Positions 42,583 through 53,665 are shown, counted from the stretch's first letter. The stretch is 64,000 bases of DNA from Paralithodes platypus (GCA_032716605.1 CM064569.1:12307493-12371492), one strand, 5' to 3'. Numbers and translations: made by a program. Notes: generated by a model from the sequence alone, not told the origin.

Positions 42583-44094
42583 CTACAAAAGCCCGGAGGC
42601 TATTTTATTCCGCCATGATTGGGAGGAGGCTTGAGCCGCCTGTCGACTAGGACGTCCACTGGGTACGTTGACCGGTTGATCGGTCGAGGTAGCCCCTGTG
42701 GGAATGTCTCCAGGCGTCTCCGAGGAGTCCTCTTTACACTCAATGTCCCCCTCAAGAGGGTACAGTCGGACAGTCGGCCGCGTATATGTTCCCGTCTTCG
42801 TCCGGACTCTAGCCACTCTGACTTCTCCGTCCTGACCGGGTAATAATTCGACAATACGGCCCAACTTCCAAAAAGCGAGCGGACCCTCATCATGGATGAT
42901 GACGACATCACCGATACCCGGCCACCGACCATTTATTGGTCTCAGCTTACACTTATGCGCCTCTCTGAGGGTCACCAGATACTCGTTAGACCAGCATCGC
43001 CAGATATCTTTCGACAGTTTGCGAATATATTGATATCTGGCTGAAATGACACCTTTACTCATGTAGTCTGGATCTTCCAACCCATCCTCCACCTCATTAT
43101 CATCAGGAAGATCCCGCAACCGATGACCCCGCACCAACACAGAGGGTGTTATTGGGGTAAGATCCCCTAGGTCGCCGGAAGCATAATATAAGGGACGATC
43201 ATTGATAGTGGCCTCAATTTCCATCAGTAGAGTAGTCAATTCCTCCAAGGAAATTAAGGCACATCCCAACACCTTCTTCAACCCCGCCTTGACAATGCCG
43301 ATGGCCCTTTCCCATATAGCGCCGAACCACGGCGCCCTAGCCGGGATAAACCGCCACTCACATTGAACACTGCCAAGGTGGGACTGAACTTTAGGGTGAT
43401 TACAAATGTCCGATAAGTACACAGAGGCCCCAACAAAAGTGCTGGCATTGTCACTTAAAATGATCCGGGGAAATCCCTGTCGACTAGAGAACCTCCTGAA
43501 TGCGTGGAGGAAACTGTCACAAGTGAGGTTGGTGACTATTTCGATGTGAATCGCTCTGGTGACCGCGCAAGTAAATAAAAGCATGTAAGCCTTTATGGTC
43601 AGCGAGTCCTTGATCGGGATTGCTCCGCTATAGTCCACCCCAGTGACCTTATACGGGTCTCCAGGGGTGGTTCGCAGGGCTGGTAAAGGCGGCAGTCCTG
43701 CATAGTCGTAGGGCTTACCTTTTACCCGACGACATTTCAGACATTTACTCAGTACGCTTTTCACCACCTGCCTGAGTTTAGGCACCCACCATTTTTGATG
43801 AACATAGGTAACCACGTGACCGACCCCGTAATGGCAACAGAGCCGATGGCACCGATCAATTATCAGGTGGGTCAAGGGATGTTTGGAGGGCAGAAGTTTA
43901 GGATACTTGCATGATTCTGAGATAGCCGCTAACCTCAATCTGCCTCCACAATGAATTATACCTCCCTTCAAGTGTAGTCCTAACTGGTTGATTAAGTTAT
44001 TTCTGGACTGTTTACCCTTCACCATTATTTTAAGTTCCTGCAAATAGGTCTGTTTTTGGCATAATTTGAGTAAAACATTATCTGCAGCTCTAAT
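42583..44094 (-). pseudogene. BEL/Pao integrase
   Basis: Zinc-binding HHCC: HPLTHLIIDRCHRLCCHYG then LSKCLKCRRVKG. Catalytic core: YKVTGVDYSGAIPI (Asp), FPRIILSDNASTFVGAS (Asp) and PWFGAIWERAIGIVKAGLKK (Glu). The C-terminal region GDVVIIHDEGPLAFWKLGRI and GTYTRPTVRLYPLEG is the domain found at the end of Pao integrases. A TAA stop at 44095-44097 separates it from RNase H in the same frame; otherwise this 500-residue part is intact to its own stop at 42583. Confidence 0.92.
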
Positions 44095-45659
44095 TTAATT
44101 TACGTTGAGATGAGCACTACCTGTGGGGGGCAGGCTATTTCTTTTTGCCTTCAAATTATTTACGAAACGTATCACCCATGCTGTGACACGCTGCAATCTT
44201 TCATAGCTGCTATATTTGTGCCAGTCCCATAACTGTGTGTCATCTTGGGGCACCGTGCCTACAATTTGGGTCACGATACCAGCGGGCTGCTGTTGGAGAT
44301 CTATATTCTCTGGCCATCCATCGGGTTTCGGCAGCCAAGGAGGCCCATTCCACCACAACACAGAAGAACTCAAACATTTAGCAGACACGCCTCGAGATAC
44401 CATATCACTTGGGTTCTCTTTCGTCGACACATACCGGAAATAAGCAGTCGGGACTAGGGCATGTATCTCGTCGATGCGGTTAGTGACATACACTGACAGT
44501 TTCTTTTGACTGTGAATCCAGTGTAGCGTAATTTGACTGTCACTCCACACATAGGTTTCAGAGATATGAAGTTTATCTTTATAGGCAGTCTCAACGAAGT
44601 TAATCATTCTGGCGGCTAGCAGAACTGCAGTCAATTCCATTTTAGGGATGGAAAGGGACTTGATGGGGGCCACCTTAGCCTTTGCCATTACCAAGTGGCT
44701 ACCCTCTGGACTGACTAGATATATAGCAGTCCCGTAAGCGACACTGCTTGCGTCAGCAAATGCATGCAGGGAAATAGTCTTTCTGAAACAGATCCTCCTA
44801 GAGAACTCAATACAACTACAGAGAACCATGTCATCCACTATCCCCCGCCATTCCGCTTGCAGGTCCACAGAGAGAACATCGTCCCAACCCAATTTCAGTC
44901 TCCACAATTGTTGGAGAAAGATTCGAGACCTAATTGATACTGGCAACACAACACCCAAAGGATCGAAGAGTTTGGCAGCAAACCTTAAACACTCACGCTT
45001 TGTAACCTGGTCAAAAGGAGCATACTGAACTCCAAAGGAAAGAGAATCAGAGTCAGTTTTCCACACCAGGCCAAGTACTCTCACCAAATCCTGTTGTTCC
45101 GCAGCAACACCATCCCTCTGCAACACCTTTCTCATGACGGGACTATTTGTGGCCCATTGGCGCAGGAATAAATGGGCATTATCCATTACCTCACGAGCCA
45201 TATCGTAAGCATGGACGAGGGAACTTTCAATATCCCCCGTACCTTGGAGGTTATCGATATATAGCCCGGCCCTGATTTCCTGCACCAACTCCGGGTCCGC
45301 ATCAACAAGAGAAAGATGCTTAAGGATGGTCGCGTTAAGCAGAAACTGGGAGCAGGTAGCGCCAAACAATACAACCTGGAACCGATAGCATTGTAGAGGC
45401 GAATCTAGTCGAAGAGGATCCTTTTGCCACATGAACCTGGTGTAATCTCTGTCATCCTCATGTAGTTTTAACATCAAGAAGGCTTTCTCAATGTCACTGA
45501 CCCACGCATACTGATGTAAACGGAATCTCAACAAGACTTGAGCTAACTCCGGTACTAAAGATGGTCCCGTGTACAGACAGTCGTTCAGACTAGGCATGTA
45601 CTGGTTAACCTTAGCGGAACAATCAAATACAATACGAACCGGAGTAGTCTTGCTTTCCT
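44095..45659 (-). pseudogene. BEL/Pao reverse transcriptase and RNase H
   Basis: Pao-type RT: HQYAWVSDIEKAFLMLKLHE (catalytic Asp), CYRFQVVLFGATCSQFLLNA, and AGLYIDNLQGTG. The usual YVDD is YIDN here; whether that is decay or a lineage variant I cannot tell. The following RECLRFAAKLFDPLGVVLPV is the signature of the Pao pol family. RNase H residues: LHAFADASSVAYG (Asp), PKMELTAVLLAAR (Glu), TYVWSDSQITLHWI (Asp) and KENPSDMVSRG (Asp). The frame is open from the TTAA element to the stop at 44095. It lacks its N-terminal portion, which lies beyond the TTAA element at 46078. Confidence 0.9.
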
Positions 45660-45663
45660 TTAA

Positions 45664-46073
45664 CCCTTGTCTAGTGGGGGGTCTGTGGCCGTTTTGGGCC
45701 TTTTCAGGCCATTCTGACTGCTATATCAACCATCAGCATGAAAGGAACTATATTGTGCCGAAAACTAGGCGGAAATCGCTACACAATGACACCACATACA
45801 GCTACGTAGCACTCGTGGAGCCCTGACAGTGTTACCTCAAAGATAGAAGTTTAGCTGATTTTGCTACATTGTTCACTTTTCGCTAACTATTGGTCACACT
45901 GTCATCCACCCGTGCGGTGGGGGAACTGGAGTTAGTGTGGGCCGGGAGGCCACAGATGTCGGACGTATGGTTCATTACTGTTCCACCCATTTTCACTCGA
46001 TCTTCACCCATTTTTCACCCGTTTTCTCCCAGTTTCTTTCACTCGACTTAAGTCGAGCGCCGCTAGTAAAGGG
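45664..46073. mobile_element. 410-bp TTAA element inside BEL pol
   Basis: TTAA at 45660-45663 and 46074-46077; ends CCCTTGTCTAGTGG and, inverted, CCCTTTACTAGCGG. It falls at a Leu-Lys position of the pol frame. The insert plus one TTAA is 414 bp, a multiple of three, so the frame is in register on both sides. No coding capacity of its own. The interior includes the small palindrome cgacttaagtcg near 46043. Confidence 0.92.
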
Positions 46074-46077
46074 TTAA

Positions 46078-46665
46078 GATCCCATGATGCGCCAGATAGT
46101 GACATGACCCAGGGTCATCGAATGAAACCTCCTCAATGAAACCACGCGACAACTGATCAGAAATTACCTGCGAATATTGTTGACAAAAACCAGGGTCAGC
46201 AATGAACCTCTTCTGGAGTCCTCGTAACCTACCCACAGACAAACCTTTGTTGGTGGGCAACCGTCCCTTTTCTTTGGTCCAGGGAAGACGTACCTGATAC
46301 TGTAGACTTTCTGGATCATACGTGACTGTCCCCTCATATCTGATCAAAGCTTGCCGTTCGGCTTGCGAATGTTCTTTGGGTGATATGCCAATGTGGTCTA
46401 AATCCCACAAAGCATTCAGTTCTTTTTTGCACGGGAACTGTCCAGTAGACATATATTGGTCCACTGGAGTTACTGCCACTTTTAGAATTGTTACAACCTC
46501 AGTATTGGAACTGGATGTGGATGCCGCATAAGAACCACTCAGTGCATATCCGAACTTGGTTGGAAGTAAAACCAAATTACCTACCCGTTTATAACCAGGT
46601 CGCACTATGTTGTAGTAGTAGTCGGCACCAATTAGTACCTCCAGCTGTGCTGTTTCTGTGACGCA
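46078..46665 (-). pseudogene. BEL pol N-terminal part (pre-RT and RT fingers)
   Basis: Begins after a TAA at 46666 and includes LIGADYYYNIVRPG, the conserved segment between protease and RT in Pao elements. KKELNALWDLDHIGISPKEH, RYEGTVTYDPESLQYQVRLP and DQLSRGFIEEVSFDDPGSCH follow, then HYLAHHGI at the TTAA insertion. It connects in frame to the RT at 45659. Confidence 0.88.
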
Positions 46666-47223
46666 TTAATCGGCCAATTTAATGCCATGGTGCTTTAAAC
46701 TAATCATTTCAGCACTAAAACTAGACTCACCTTTATGTTCGGGAAGATCCTCGACCACAATTGCTTCGAGACGATGGAACCTACCCCGATGTAAATATTT
46801 CAGTGCTACAATAGTATACTCACGAGGGATTTGAGTTCCGGTGAAACCATGAAGCCGTAATTCTTCCGTCCCCACAGTTTCGTATGAAAGAGACGGTAGT
46901 ACGGATTTCTTCACGAAGGTCCTCTGTGAGCATTGGTCTAATAGCTATCTGACTTTTATACTTTTCCTGTGTCTACCCTTTACAGGCAGCTGAACTGTGG
47001 GTAGGATCACAGTTTGCTTATTCATACTTACAGACATTGTTGTTGAGGTTGTAGGTGTTGACTCTTCCCTAGTAGTACCTCCACCTACCGGTGTTGCCTC
47101 TCTCTGTTTTGGGCACAGGGAGTGAAAGTGCTTACCCTGGCAATACCTACAAATTTTGATGTTAGGGTTAGTGCACCCATTACTACCATGATCACTGGAG
47201 AGACATCCCGCACAGAGTCGTAG
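46666..47223 (-). pseudogene. BEL second zinc region and protease
   Basis: After a TAA at 47224-47226 the frame reads LCAGCLSSDHGSNGCTNPN and CRYCQGKHFHSLCPK, two Cys/His clusters of the CX2CX3-4HX4C kind typical of Pao gag. A TAG lies just before LLDQCSQRTFV, which is at the position of the Pao protease motif (usually D-S-G-S-Q or close). The active-site wording is therefore altered. The segment ends at TAA 46666. Confidence 0.8.
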
Positions 47224-48228
47224 TTACCGAGCTCTTTTAATTTTGAGCGGTCCCGTTTTATGTTTAAAGCATTTATACCAGGGATGGTTATTCCCACCGC
47301 ACAGTTTACATGGGAACCGGCTGCTACCACTCTGTGTTGCGAATGCAGCCGTAGCCACAGGCATATTCTTTACTGGGGACTCCTGACCAACCATGTTATA
47401 CAATTCTGCCTGAAAACACTGTGTGAAAGTCTTGTAATCTAAGCTTTGCTCACCCATCTCCCTCCTAATGGTGTCCTTAACTGGTGCTGGCAATTTATTC
47501 AGCAATGTAACCACACAGAACTCTGACAGACTCACCTGTTGACTAGTCATAGATCTCATGGCACTTTCCATGGTGGCGTAGAAAGCCTTTAGTTCTACAG
47601 CCTGACATTTAGGAGCGACAAGATTATGGAAATGCATTATGTGCGCCGCTTTTACCCTGTCGGGGTGCCCGAAGGTTTCTTGAAGTAAGTCTAAGGCGGG
47701 GGCGTAGCTTGCACCCTCCACCGAGAAACCTTCTATCAGCTTATAGGCATCCCCCTTTAACTGGCCCTTTAAGTATGTTAACTTTTGAATGGAACTTAAT
47801 TCAGTCCTTTCATGCACCACATTTCGAAACATGTCCCAAAACCCAGTCCATAATGTGGAGTCGCCAGCGAAGGTGGGTAGGATCAGGTGCGGCAATTTAA
47901 CTCCCGATCCCCTTTTTTTGTCGGATTGAGTTTGCCCCTCCTGACCACCCAACTCCGCTTTTAGGTGGGCGACTATCCCATAGATGTCAAATAAGTAGAT
48001 GGTATCCGCTTGGTTTTCTTTGAAATATTCATCGTCTGAGGTGTATAGCGGCAACAAGACCTCTTGATTGGCCTCAAATTTGGCCACCTGGGTTTGCACG
48101 CTATGAAATTTTGCCTCGATATCTATCAGAGTTGCGGACTCCAAGAACCCATCCATACCTGTTGCCAGGACAGTCAAGGAACCTTTAATACCCGCCCTAC
48201 GGCGTTTGCCCTGGGCTAGAGCTTCCAT
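47224..48228 (-). pseudogene. BEL/Pao gag
   Basis: First ATG at 48228-48226 (MEALAQGKRRRAG). The middle has LPTFAGDSTLWTGFWDMFRN and KLTYLKGQLKGDAYKLIEGF, the gag domain characteristic of Pao elements. Near the end is a zinc knuckle CKLCGGNNHPWYKC. The frame of 335 codons is open to a TAA at 47224. The protein would form the particle shell and bind RNA. Confidence 0.9.
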
Positions 48229-49197
48229 ATTGTCACCCTCAGTCCTAAACAAAACCCAGACATTTATGACAGTTTATTTGAAACAGGAAATCTTCCGCCG
48301 ATCAAACTCGGGTTCTAATGCTAAACGCGACCAGTTAATCAAAGAGAGAGAACAAATGCGAGTAACATCAAATGCGAGAGGGAAAACAAATTGCAATACT
48401 TATCATGCCGATCAAACTCGGGTTCTATCACAAATCGCGAGCAATGGCAAGAAATCAAAAGGAAAAAAAACAAAGGATATACTAACAAGACATGTTGATA
48501 AATAGCCGATCAAACTCGGGTTCGGACCTAACACTAAACGCGAGCGACGGGATAAATGGCAAATTATCAGAACATGAGTGGCATTAGAACATGAGTGGCA
48601 TTAGAACTTGTAGAATTAAATGTACGTACCTGCCGAGTGCCAAAATCATTAAAGTTAAAACCCAAAATACAACCCTTCAAAATTCAGAATTTAGATGATA
48701 CAATAATCAGAAAAGTTACAGGCTATCACAGAAATTCTGAAAAGTTAGGCTATCTCAGAAATTTTGAAAAAGGTTTAACTAGATGCATCGTGATTCACTG
48801 ATAATTTAGAAAAGCCAATAATATCTTTAAATTTAGATTTAGTTAGGCTTAATCAGAAAGAACATATTGTTAATGAACTTAAATTTAAATGTAGTTAGGC
48901 CTAATCAGAAAAACAAGACTCATTGAACTTTCAAATTAGTCAATCAGAAAAATGCATTTTACTGTATGGGTTTTAAAGTTAGTGCATATTCAATTATCCG
49001 GCTCAAAACCTTCCCATACACCACCTCCCGCTGCCCCGTGCTTAAAAAACCCATGTGCCATGTTGGCAAATCAGGGAAACCCTCGCGGCCGAAAAGGAAG
49101 CAAAAAATCGCGAGAGAGCAGCCATCAAATGCACCGACAAGCAAACAAGTTGGCCCGGCCAACGATCACACTAGGACGGGCGAAGGACCATATATTA
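48229..49197 (-). other. BEL leader with three spaced repeats
   Basis: Untranslated leader between the 5' LTR and gag. The motif gccgatcaaactcgggttc followed 8-16 bp later by aacgcga or atcgcga occurs at 48297-48330, 48407-48441 and 48505-48543, all in the same orientation. The element's primer-binding site candidate, TGGTCCTTCGCCCG on the minus strand, lies at 49173-49190, seven bases from the LTR. No conserved small frame. Confidence 0.75.
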
Positions 49198-49790
49198 TAT
49201 AGATATTCGTTAGTTAAATGATTCAGTGGACTGTATAATAATATCATATAATGGTTTATATCACCTGAAGACTGGAACTAGTGCTGTAGACCTTTGTTGA
49301 CCTGTTGAGCCGTTATGATGCTACAAGATGGTGTGTGAAACGGGTGATAGGATAGAGTTGATGTTTAAAGAAGGGGGCCACTATACTTAATGATTGATGG
49401 GAATGATGATTAATGATCTATGGATTAGTATGGATAGATGGAGAATTGATGAGCTGAGTACTATCACTAATGGGGCGAAAGGTGAGGTGAAAACACAAGA
49501 GCGTAGGCAGACGGTCTGGTAGTTGTGGCGACTAGGGAGAGAGTGAGTGCGGGGCCCTCACCTTTTGCGGGAAGTGCGCCGCTATCACGCATGCGCAAAT
49601 GGGTAGGTATATTTTTTCCCACCCAATTAGAATTACCTAAGTTCATAGGAATGATAGATTACCCAATATTCAATATAGAACATATTTATTAACCTTTTAA
49701 TTATTCTATATAATTATTGATCCCACAAACTTAATACTAAATACTTAATGTAATACTTAAAGTAAGACTGTCCATATCATAGTTTGGACA
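49198..49790 (-). repeat. BEL 5' LTR (593 bp)
   Basis: Near-identical to 41959-42549. On the minus strand it begins TGTCCAAAC and ends CTATA. Adjoins the GTACT target duplication at 49791-49795. Confidence 0.93.
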
Positions 49791-49795
49791 GTACT

Positions 49796-49959
49796 CTTAC
49801 ATCGTTCAGGGCCTTGCCTAAGTGTGCCTTTCCAAAGGCGATCTTCTTTCCATTTTCTCCTACGTCAAGTAACGTGAACTGACATTCTAGCTGCTCGATC
49901 CAGAGCTCGATTTGTTCCTTCCTCTCTTCCCATAATCTGAATGGTAATTCGTCTGTCAT
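49796..49959 (-). pseudogene. Gypsy gag, N-terminal part
   Basis: Starts at ATG 49959-49957 with MTDELPFRLWEERKEQIELW and runs 54 codons to the GTACT duplication, where the BEL element interrupts it. It contains GKKIAFGKAHLGKALNDVRV. It has the position and charge of a short gag start; the continuation lies at 41953 and below. Confidence 0.75.
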
Positions 49960-50002
49960 TATGTCTGTTCTGTTAGATATTTATACTCAATCTAAATGAT
50001 TT

Positions 50003-50025
50003 GTCGAATCCCACCGCTTGCCACC
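50003..50025 (-). other. Gypsy primer-binding site, tRNA-Leu-like
   Basis: The plus strand reads tcgaatcc then CCACCGCTTGCCACCA, that is, a T-loop, T-stem, acceptor and CCA end of a tRNA. It closely resembles the 3' end of metazoan tRNA-Leu genes of the GGTAGCG type, with one extra T. The site is three bases from the LTR. The tRNA assignment is from memory of tRNA-Leu sequences. Confidence 0.7.
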
Positions 50026-50028
50026 AAA

Positions 50029-52635
50029 ATGTAGTACTTATTTTCTTTTCTCGACTATACTACTTACGTGGGGGATAAATCAACAGTCATCTAGAAGTTT
50101 GTATACTTTATTTAACAAAACTTCCTAGCTACTCTAATAACTGTTTCTCTGTTCGGGCCGCGATGAGTTCAAGACACGGATTGAATATTACGTTGATTCA
50201 CGATAGGTTGTACTTTGGAACCCTAGAGCTCCTGTTACTCCCTAGCTGAATTCCCGTTATTCAGGTATTGACTCAAGTCGACTTCAATCCAAAGGCACGT
50301 TATTAGTTTCTAATTTACTGTAGTTTATTCCTAGCCCTGCTGTGTCTACTGCGGAGACCAGGGCCTAATAAATCAATCGTTATTTACCTATTTAAACAAA
50401 AGTTATATTCTTTATCTATCCTTAAGAATTAAACACGTCCACTATTGTGTCTATTGTGTCTACTCCCGAGACCAAGGCATTAATACATATAATCTCTTTA
50501 CTAATATTTCCTATATCTTACATTAACTCATATGACAAAGACGTTGTTACAACAAGGGTACCTCAACACTCTCTGAATATACAATAAATTCCTACAAATG
50601 AACCGGCCGGGATTACAAGTTATTTAGATTTCCCTCTCAATTACAATCTTGGGTTCTATCACACAGTTACTCAAATGAACAGGTTGTTTACACTATTTAC
50701 CATGATTAATCTAGTTGATAACACCTTCGGATTATACGCTTACGCAATCCTATTACAAATAAGCTATATTCAAAATAAACACTTAATCAATACTATTTCT
50801 TAACCCTTCCTTGGCGGCGCGCAACTTATGTCGTGTGAAATAAATATTTACTAAGTGGCGGTTCACAACTTATGTCGTGTGCCATTTTCACCACGTAATG
50901 TTGCTGAGAGAGAGAGATAAGTGGTGGGAGGAGAGTAGCAAGCGTATGACTTCTCCAGACCACCGCGGTGGACCTACTGACATGAATTCCACCCTCCCCC
51001 ACCCTCACGCACTCGCTACACAGGGAATTATGTAGGGAAACTACCTAATTACATGGTTTTTGCACTCGTGTTGCGCGATCATTGCAAGAAAACTAGCGGT
51101 CGTACAAGGATGGTTGGGGTGTCATTGGAAAGCTCTGTTTATGCCCTTTCAGGGATAGATACTTGTTTTACGTTCTGGGTCTTATTTAGGCATAAAAATG
51201 ATCACGTAAACAACCCTATTTAGGGTAAAAACACCCCGCTGGGCGGTACATATAAATTACCGCCTAGGCCGCTCGTAAGGTGTTAAATGGGTAAACTGTA
51301 CCTCAAAACCTCTACACGGAAAAGATTCACGGTTATAATCCTTTATATAATTTCTTATGAATACATTACTATACTGGACGTGACGTCCTTAACGTTCCCC
51401 CAAAACTGACCCAATTGTCCTCTCAAATGATAATGGATATAGTTTCCTTTTTAACAAATGAGTTCGATATATATATGGACTAGTGTCCTTTCCTACCTAT
51501 AACTGACCTATCGGGCTACTTAACCAAAACTGTTTTCCCCTTTGCCTATTGGTTGCCCCTCTGTCTTTAAGAATTGATCTTCCCCCTTTTTACTTTACAC
51601 TTAAATCTTTCCTATCAGATCCTATCTAATTACATCTCTCGGCATTACACCTTTGCAAAGAAAAATAACTATTCATAACACATTATCATTTTATGTACAT
51701 ATAAGTCTAGGATCTTTTCTCTTTAGTCTGTCCTATAAGGACACATCAATTATTATTGGAACCACTAGGTTAGTCAAGCATTTTCTCTCTTTCTTTTTAA
51801 GTCTTGTTTGGGCCCAATATGGGTCCTTAAAAAATATATATATTGTCTGTGGTCAGGTGTATATCCTGGAACTGTGTTTACCACAACAGAGCTGGCCAAT
51901 AGCTCTTCTGAAAGTCCTCACTCCCGTCCACTAATTGTCGTCCCTCTTGAATCGCTTGGCTGTGAGTGTGTAAACCAGCGATGTGACGACAGGCGGCCGG
52001 ATACTTAAGGTGTATCTTCCTAGTGGGCGACAGTGAGGATAATTCAGGGTTGGTCTGTGCTGGAGCTTTAGGTGGGGGCAGGGTAGCTGGAATGGTTGAC
52101 TCCGAGTTCCCTTTAGTGCCCGAGCGAGAGAGAGTACGTGGGTTGTAGGAAGCTAACCCAATGAGTTCCGAGGGGTGAATGACCCCAGTAATGATGATGA
52201 TCATTACACCCCAATAACCTTTTCTCCCCTTGCTTTATAGTCCCGCCTCCCGCTCTCCCGCGCTGCGATTGGCTGAGCGGCTCGCGCGGAAACCAGCTCG
52301 CTTTGGTTCCTCGCCTTCTCCACCTCCACTCTTTTCTCTTCATAATAAGTTCTAAGCTGGTTGCAAATGTTTTTCAGTGGCTTACGGGAGTATAGGGCTG
52401 GCACCGAGGTATTGAATCTATTGCAACCAGAGGAAACTGTCCGGGAAGAAAACGAGAGCGAATTTAGAGGTGAGGTGGAAAGTTCAGCTTTGTGCTCCGA
52501 GAATGGAGGCCGCTGATTGGCTGGCTGGGAAGGTGTGGCATGTTGACATGTTGACATGTTGAACTGTCAAAATCAGCTGGCGAGGCAAGCAAGTAGAAGG
52601 GAGCGCGGTGATTGGTGGAGAGCTTTTCTACTTTA
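50029..52635 (-). repeat. Gypsy 5' LTR, 2.6 kb including a TTAA insert
   Basis: Same as 35181-37231 apart from the element at 50804-51282, a 20-30 bp segment near 52186-52206 and a 30-40 bp segment near 52399-52432. The frames within it are not genes apart from the copied tail of the extra ORF. Confidence 0.92.
50804..51282. mobile_element. 479-bp TTAA element in the gypsy 5' LTR
   Basis: TTAA at 50800-50803 and 51283-51286; the sister LTR has the unoccupied site at 35948-35951. The left end CCCTTCCTTGGCGGC and the inverted right end CACCTTACGAGCGGCC are weak inverted repeats. Same family as 10520-10986. No coding capacity. Confidence 0.95.
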
Positions 52636-52640
52636 ATGAT

Positions 52641-52668
52641 AATAAATAAAGGTAATATGAATAATACA

Positions 52669-52705
<37 letters not shown>

Positions 52706-53135
52706 TTTGGTAGGCAATATTATTAGCAGAGGAGACAATTAAGCGGAGAATACACATTATATATTATACTAGATGGTCAAGAATAAAATGGATGACATGG
52801 TGCAGAACAAAATTATACAGTATGTGCAATTTAAATATACAGCATACTCTACTATCAATTATATGTATGCTTAGAAAACATAATAATAACCAATAATATG
52901 AATTAGTGCATTTAGACAAGCTCGTAAGTTTCGTATTTACTGTCTGCGACAAATCTTAGTGGGGTATTAGGTTTGTTGAATTCGTACCACATCATGATTT
53001 CTTAGATAAATGGATGTATCGACAGTCAAAAACATACAGTACATGGCGACGCACTCATTTAAATCAGTATCGAACGTAAACCAGACAATACAGTACATAA
53101 TTATAGCTCAGATGCTTCGGAACTTGGCTTTAAAG
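52641..53135. other. Spacer with an (ATA)n microsatellite
   Basis: An AAT/ATA array occupies about 52665-52705. The rest has no recognisable gene. Confidence 0.6.
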
Positions 53136-53136
53136 G

Positions 53137-53350
53137 TTCCATGATTAGTTAGTTAGTTAAAATAGGACTTCAGAGGCTATCAACCCTTCTGGATTATTAA
53201 ACCAGCACACTGCAATCAAGAATAACGTCAGGACTGGAGCCTCTCTGCGAAATCTCCAGTCCCTTGTCCAAGATCCGAAAACCTGTGGGTCGATAAACGA
53301 AGCATCTAAAAGAAGTGCCGTTTACACCCAATAAATGCTTTGTTTTTCGA
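53137..53350 (-). repeat. Dispersed repeat, inverted copy of 22745-22962
   Basis: Shares ttagttagttaaaatagg, tcaacccttctggattatta and gtcaggactggagcc (inverted) with the earlier copy. Class unknown. Confidence 0.65.
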
Positions 53351-53496
53351 CCCCAGGTGATTCGGATCAACACAGTTTTCGAGGCTATCCCGAACAGATT
53401 CAAAACTTCTCATTATGTTTACCTAATATTTAAATTGCGGAGGTTCATCTTTGCAATTCAAAAGTTCATATTAGGTCCGGATTTGAGTCGTTGAAT

Positions 53497-53665
53497 GTGC
53501 AGTCGGTCACCATTCCGACTGGGCCACCTAATGGTAACTTCGCTGCATGTTTTGTTCGCTCTGAAATTAGTAAGATCACTCACCCCCATCATCTTGTAGA
53601 TTATGACCCATAGATGGCGTAGCTTGATGGGAAGGAGAGGGAGGGGACACAGTTGGGAAGGGGGT
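53497..53665 (+). repeat. Dispersed repeat, inverted copy at 62855-63020
   Basis: Shares gcagtcggtcacc, gggccacctaatggtaa, ttcgctc(t/g)gaaattagtaag and agatggcgt with the later copy. Class unknown. Confidence 0.65.

Larger units (their letters stand above)
41959..49790 (-). mobile_element. BEL/Pao LTR retrotransposon, 7.8 kb, nested in gypsy gag
   Basis: Complete element with near-identical LTRs and a 5-bp target duplication GTACT at 41954-41958 and 49791-49795. The internal region holds a primer site, a leader, and one long gag-pol frame that stays in register from 48228 to 42583. That frame is interrupted by four in-frame stops and one TTAA element. The low LTR divergence makes it younger than the gypsy host. 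Confidence 0.95.
35181..52635 (-). mobile_element. Ty3/gypsy LTR retrotransposon with nested insertions
   Basis: Both ends are flanked by ATGAT (35176-35180 and 52636-52640), a 5-bp target duplication. The LTRs lie at 35181-37231 and 50029-52635. Internal order on the minus strand is primer site, gag, protease, RT, RNase H, integrase, extra ORF. The BEL/Pao element (41959-49790) splits gag, and a TTAA element splits the 5' LTR. Without insertions it would be about 9.1 kb. Multiple stops and a frameshift make it inactive. There is no envelope-like frame with a signal peptide or membrane segment. Confidence 0.93.

Noticed and set aside
42583..48228. Programmed stop-codon read-through in BEL gag-pol
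   Set aside because: Four scattered stops including ones inside domains are better explained by decay; no repeated context surrounds them.
48229..48252. Start of BEL gag at 48252
   Set aside because: That codon is TTG on the minus strand; the first ATG in frame is at 48228.
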